The notes under the pieces were generated by a model, which was given only the letters and a program-made list of their open reading frames with translations, was not told the origin of the DNA and searched no databases. Positions 62,301 to 64,000 of a DNA stretch of 64,000 bases are shown one piece after another (the first letter of the stretch is position 1; every line of letters begins with the position of its first letter). The DNA comes from Hyperoplus lanceolatus (taxonomy: Eukaryota; Chordata; Actinopteri; Uranoscopiformes; Ammodytidae), in NCBI GenBank assembly GCA_026929865.2, contig CM049400.1, forward strand, positions 25,448,501-25,512,500, written 5' to 3'. The position numbers and the translations under genes were made by a program.

Positions 62301-64000
62301 GCTCACCTGCATTCCTTGTATCCACAAAGAATTCGGCCATTTCGAAAGTGCGTGCCTCCACCAGGCCTTTACCGAAAGCCTTGACTCTGCTGGCCTCACC
62401 GATCTCCGACTGGCCAACCATGATTTTGAAAGGGCTGTTGGCCACGTGCACACCACTCTTTCTCACGCTCACTTCATGCTCGCCGACCTCCTTGGGGGTG
62501 AAAGAGATGCCTGTGAATGTAAAAAAAGAAAGAAAATCATTAGGTGAATCCAAGTACATCTTGTCTACGTTTTACTCTTCCTGTTATTATTGGGTAACTG
62601 TCAGGTGAACATCTCACCAAGGTGTCTGTTGGGCAGCTTCTTGAGCAGACAGGGCTCCTCGTTCCCTGATGGTGCTCTGATGCTGGCGGTCAGAGAGCTC
62701 AGATCAGTCTCTGCGATCTTGAGGGACACGTCAGCCGATGTGCCGACATTCAGCTGGGACGTCCTGGTTATCGCGTCATCCCCTTGACATAACAAAGAAA
62801 ATGGTTTAGATGTTTTGCAAATCTCCAAAAACCTGATTCTAAAAATTCACACAATAAAATACACATCAAAAGTAAATGAATAAGGAGAAATAATTGATGT
62901 CCTAACCTGTGATCTTAGCAGTAAAGGGACTGCCAGAGATGTGCTTGTTGTCAAACTTGACAATGACATTGTAGTCACCGGGAGCCAGGGGAAGGTAGGA
63001 CACAGTGCAGGTGCCATCTTTGTTGTCCTTACAGGTGATCTCGGCCTTAGAGGGACCCTCCACTGCCAGTGACAGGCCACCTGAGAGGGAGAAGCAATGC
63101 CCATATTGTTACTTTTTTGCAGTGCGGTGATGAAAAGAGCTTGCAAAAGAGGTCAACTGTATAGCTGCATAAATATCAGTAGAGAAGCAATGTGTAGTAC
63201 CTTCTCCTGCATTCTTTGTGACCACAGTGAAAGTAGCAGACTTGTTGACCATGCCGTAACTCAGACCTGGGCCATAAGCAGTCACCAGTCCGCTGTTCAC
63301 AGCATCCACAAAGAACTGCAGAGGGCTTCCTATAGGCGAGAGAAGGATTACAGTAATGAGACTCTGCATTGTCATATTAAAAACATATCAAAAATAAAGG
63401 TTATTTAAATAAAGACAACCACATATACTCCTTCAAAAATAACGTGTTTCTTACCTGGAATGTGGTTGCAGTCATATTTGATGTCCATCTCATGCAGACC
63501 TCTCTCTGTCGGCTGGTACTTGATTGTGATGGTGCCGTCCTTATTGTCGGTGATATGCGGACGGGCAGTTTTTCCTGAAGGCATTCGCACCTCACCTGGA
63601 AATGAGTTGACAGCGCTTTAGTTAAATGTCAGTGACCTAAAGGAGATGTTTTGTGGGTGATGGGTGTGTTGTTGTGTCTGTTTGTCAAACCTGTAATTTC
63701 CCCTTGCTGTGGCATGAAAGGGACGAGGAAGTTGACAGGACGGAAGAGTGGATCCACTGTATCGCGGGGAACGACCGGCTCATTTGTGGCCTGTCAATAC
63801 AGAGCGAAGAGAAAATAGTTGTTTTCATCAGACTGAATGTCACAACAAAAAAAGTACAGCTTGCAAAAAAACACAGCAGCATTTTTTTTTAAATACTTGT
63901 TTACTTACCATCACTTGGAAGGGGCTCTTAGGGATGTTCTGTCCCCCAAAGCGGATGGTAATAACATATTTGCCGGGTTCAGGCGCCGTGTAGTAAATGT
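56913..64000 (-). CDS. flnc: filamin C, 3' half (spliced gene span, 18 exons, 5' part outside window)
   Basis: Filamin C is the muscle-enriched actin-crosslinking scaffold of Z-discs, costameres and intercalated discs. It dimerises through its last Ig-like repeat. The window holds the end of repeat 15 through repeat 24, about 940 codons in 18 exons with consensus GT/AG borders and consistent phases, mostly phase 1. Recurrent repeat signatures GPSKVxxxC, PGSPF and [10 protein letters not shown] appear in order. A long insert in repeat 20 ([16 protein letters not shown] onward) and the repeat-24 phrase [11 protein letters not shown] identify filamin C rather than A or B. Hinge 2 is present and the hinge-1 exon is not. 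Exons are listed separately. Whether this is the flnca or flncb copy cannot be decided here. Confidence 0.96.
57801..58022 (-). CDS. flnc: flnc exon: hinge 2 and start of repeat 24
   Basis: Borders CTCCTACAG|GCGCC and GCAAAGCAG|GTGAG. It encodes [20 protein letters not shown], then the flexible hinge 2 with a Ser/Thr-rich run ([10 protein letters not shown]), then [12 protein letters not shown] and FTVDCGKAG of repeat 24. Hinge 2 is the calpain-sensitive linker between repeats 23 and 24 in filamins. Confidence 0.95.
58517..58735 (-). CDS. flnc: flnc exon: repeat 23
   Basis: Borders GTCTTCCAG|GTTCAGC and ATCACAG|GTTCGC. It encodes [40 protein letters not shown] and [10 protein letters not shown], the greater part of Ig repeat 23. 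Confidence 0.96.
58849..59025 (-). CDS. flnc: flnc exon: end of repeat 22, start of repeat 23
   Basis: Borders GTGTGCAG|ACAAG and ACCACAG|GTCGG. It encodes [33 protein letters not shown], then [18 protein letters not shown], which opens repeat 23. Confidence 0.96.
59113..59245 (-). CDS. flnc: flnc exon: repeat 22
   Basis: Borders CTGTTGTAG|GAGAAG and GACAGCG|GTAAAT. It encodes [20 protein letters not shown], then [18 protein letters not shown]. The 3' splice site has a weak pyrimidine tract and a long CA tract sits about 32 bases upstream of it on the minus strand. Confidence 0.95.
59278..59351. repeat. (GT)n microsatellite in a flnc intron
   Basis: About 72 bases of pure GT on the plus strand, CA in the flnc transcript, ending about 32 bases before the acceptor of the repeat-22 exon. 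Confidence 0.97.
60094..60209 (-). CDS. flnc: flnc exon: end of repeat 21
   Basis: Borders CCCCTCCAG|GTGAC and CCTTCAG|GTACA. It encodes [20 protein letters not shown] and the linker [10 protein letters not shown] into repeat 22. The next intron is the longest among these exons (about 850 bases) and contains the CA microsatellite. Confidence 0.96.
60373..60510 (-). CDS. flnc: flnc exon: middle of repeat 21
   Basis: Borders CTATGTAG|CTGAATT and GAACCAG|GTATAG. It encodes [40 protein letters not shown]. Repeat 21 is, from family knowledge, the main integrin-tail binding repeat of filamins. Confidence 0.96.
60605..60874 (-). CDS. flnc: flnc exon: end of repeat 20, start of repeat 21
   Basis: Borders CCTCATCCAG|GAGAGAG and CACATG|GTAACG. 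It encodes [39 protein letters not shown], then [18 protein letters not shown]. In filamins the first strand of repeat 20 covers repeat 21's ligand groove. Confidence 0.96.
61472..61720 (-). CDS. flnc: flnc exon: filamin C-specific insert in repeat 20
   Basis: Borders CGCCGTAG|GAAAC and CCTGAGG|GTGAG. The 83-codon exon starts [20 protein letters not shown] and contains [19 protein letters not shown] and [14 protein letters not shown]. This insert is peculiar to filamin C. In mammals it directs the protein to Z-discs and binds several Z-disc partners. A second open frame of 95 codons on the same strand is a shadow. Confidence 0.97.
61823..61945 (-). CDS. flnc: flnc exon: end of repeat 19, start of repeat 20
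   Basis: Borders GCCCTTTAG|GAAGT and ATCCCAG|GTGAG. It encodes [20 protein letters not shown], then [14 protein letters not shown], the start of repeat 20 before the insert. The frame is too short for a long open reading frame on its own but is clear from exon borders and family match. Confidence 0.95.
62060..62212 (-). CDS. flnc: flnc exon: repeat 19
   Basis: Borders CTCCCATTAG|GTTATGG and ATCCCAG|GTTAGA. It encodes [40 protein letters not shown] and KFAERHIPG. Confidence 0.96.
62307..62510 (-). CDS. flnc: flnc exon: end of repeat 18, start of repeat 19
   Basis: Borders CATTCACAG|GCATC and AACGCAG|GTGAG. It encodes [36 protein letters not shown], then [13 protein letters not shown]. Confidence 0.96.
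62618..62782 (-). CDS. flnc: flnc exon: start of repeat 18
   Basis: Borders TATGTCAAG|GGGATGAC and CACCTTG|GTGAGA. It encodes [40 protein letters not shown] and PNRHLG. Confidence 0.96.
62907..63080 (-). CDS. flnc: flnc exon: repeat 17
   Basis: Borders TCCCTCTCAG|GTGGCC and ATCACAG|GTTAGG. It encodes [40 protein letters not shown] and [12 protein letters not shown]. Repeat 17 of filamin A binds GPIb and migfilin. The longest open frame across this exon is in another frame and is a shadow. Confidence 0.95.
63201..63329 (-). CDS. flnc: flnc exon: end of repeat 16, start of repeat 17
   Basis: Borders CGCCTATAG|GAAGCC and GGAGAAG|GTACT. It encodes [40 protein letters not shown] and GEG. Confidence 0.96.
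63455..63595 (-). CDS. flnc: flnc exon: repeat 16
   Basis: Borders CATTTCCAG|GTGAGG and ATTCCAG|GTAAGA. It encodes [40 protein letters not shown] and DCNHIPG. Confidence 0.96.
63691..63790 (-). CDS. flnc: flnc exon: linker between repeats 15 and 16 and start of repeat 16
   Basis: Borders TATTGACAG|GCCAC and ATTACAG|GTTTG. It encodes [20 protein letters not shown], then [14 protein letters not shown]. Phase 0 entry joins directly to the preceding exon's SPFQVM, matching the human junction that follows the optional hinge-1 exon. Confidence 0.93.
63909..64000 (-). CDS. flnc: flnc exon: end of repeat 15 (cut by window edge)
   Basis: The minus strand reads [20 protein letters not shown] then PKSPFQVM and donor CAAGTGATG|GTAAGT. 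This is the C-terminal half of Ig repeat 15. The exon continues beyond 64,000. Confidence 0.93.

Overview
The window is vertebrate nuclear DNA from a ray-finned fish, most likely a percomorph teleost. The evidence is compact filamin introns of about 80 to 1,000 bases, long GT/CA tracts, and Tc1, hAT and pogo-type DNA transposons together with repeat types I associate with percomorph genomes. There is no prokaryotic, viral or CRISPR content.

Two protein-coding genes are supported, both on the minus strand. (1) From 64,000 down to about 56,340 lies the 3' half of a filamin gene: 18 coding exons (the first cut by the window edge) covering the end of Ig repeat 15 through repeat 24, hinge 2, the stop codon and a 3' UTR with a poly(A) signal. 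A repeat-20 insert typical of filamin C, together with the repeat-24 sequence, identifies it as flnc. The 118-base intron where the human hinge-1 exon sits has no such exon. (2) About 25 kb further on in the transcription direction is the first coding exon of a Kv4 potassium channel, best matching kcnd2 (30,188-31,299). It stops at a splice donor just before the GYG of the selectivity filter. A possible short intron sits in its 5' UTR. No later kcnd2 exon is present, so 1-30,187 is probably kcnd2 intron 1.

The rest is intron and intergenic DNA with many DNA transposons, several with readable target-site duplications (TSDs). Left to right: an inverted repeat near 2.3-2.6 kb; a 2.57-kb hAT-like element (TSD ACTGCACC) with a related 900-bp hAT element inside it (TSD AGAATATA); a Tc1-like element folded so that both ends are the same transposase 3' end; a pogo-like deletion derivative beside it in a TA tract; a palindromic element carrying a segment also found in the hAT elements; a second hAT-like composite (TSD GTTTCTAG); a 701-bp hAT copy (TSD TGCAGCAG); a 374-bp element with a 9-base TSD; two TTAA-flanked miniature elements, one inside a tandem duplication; a second pogo copy in inverse orientation; a hAT element (TSD AAACAAAC) inside another inverted-repeat element; a third pogo relative inside a common fish repeat; and a V-SINE-like tRNA-derived SINE.

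I found no new gene system. The most unusual content is the modular exchange and nesting among non-autonomous transposons. The two genes share a likely muscle or excitable-cell context by family knowledge, but nothing in the sequence shows joint regulation.
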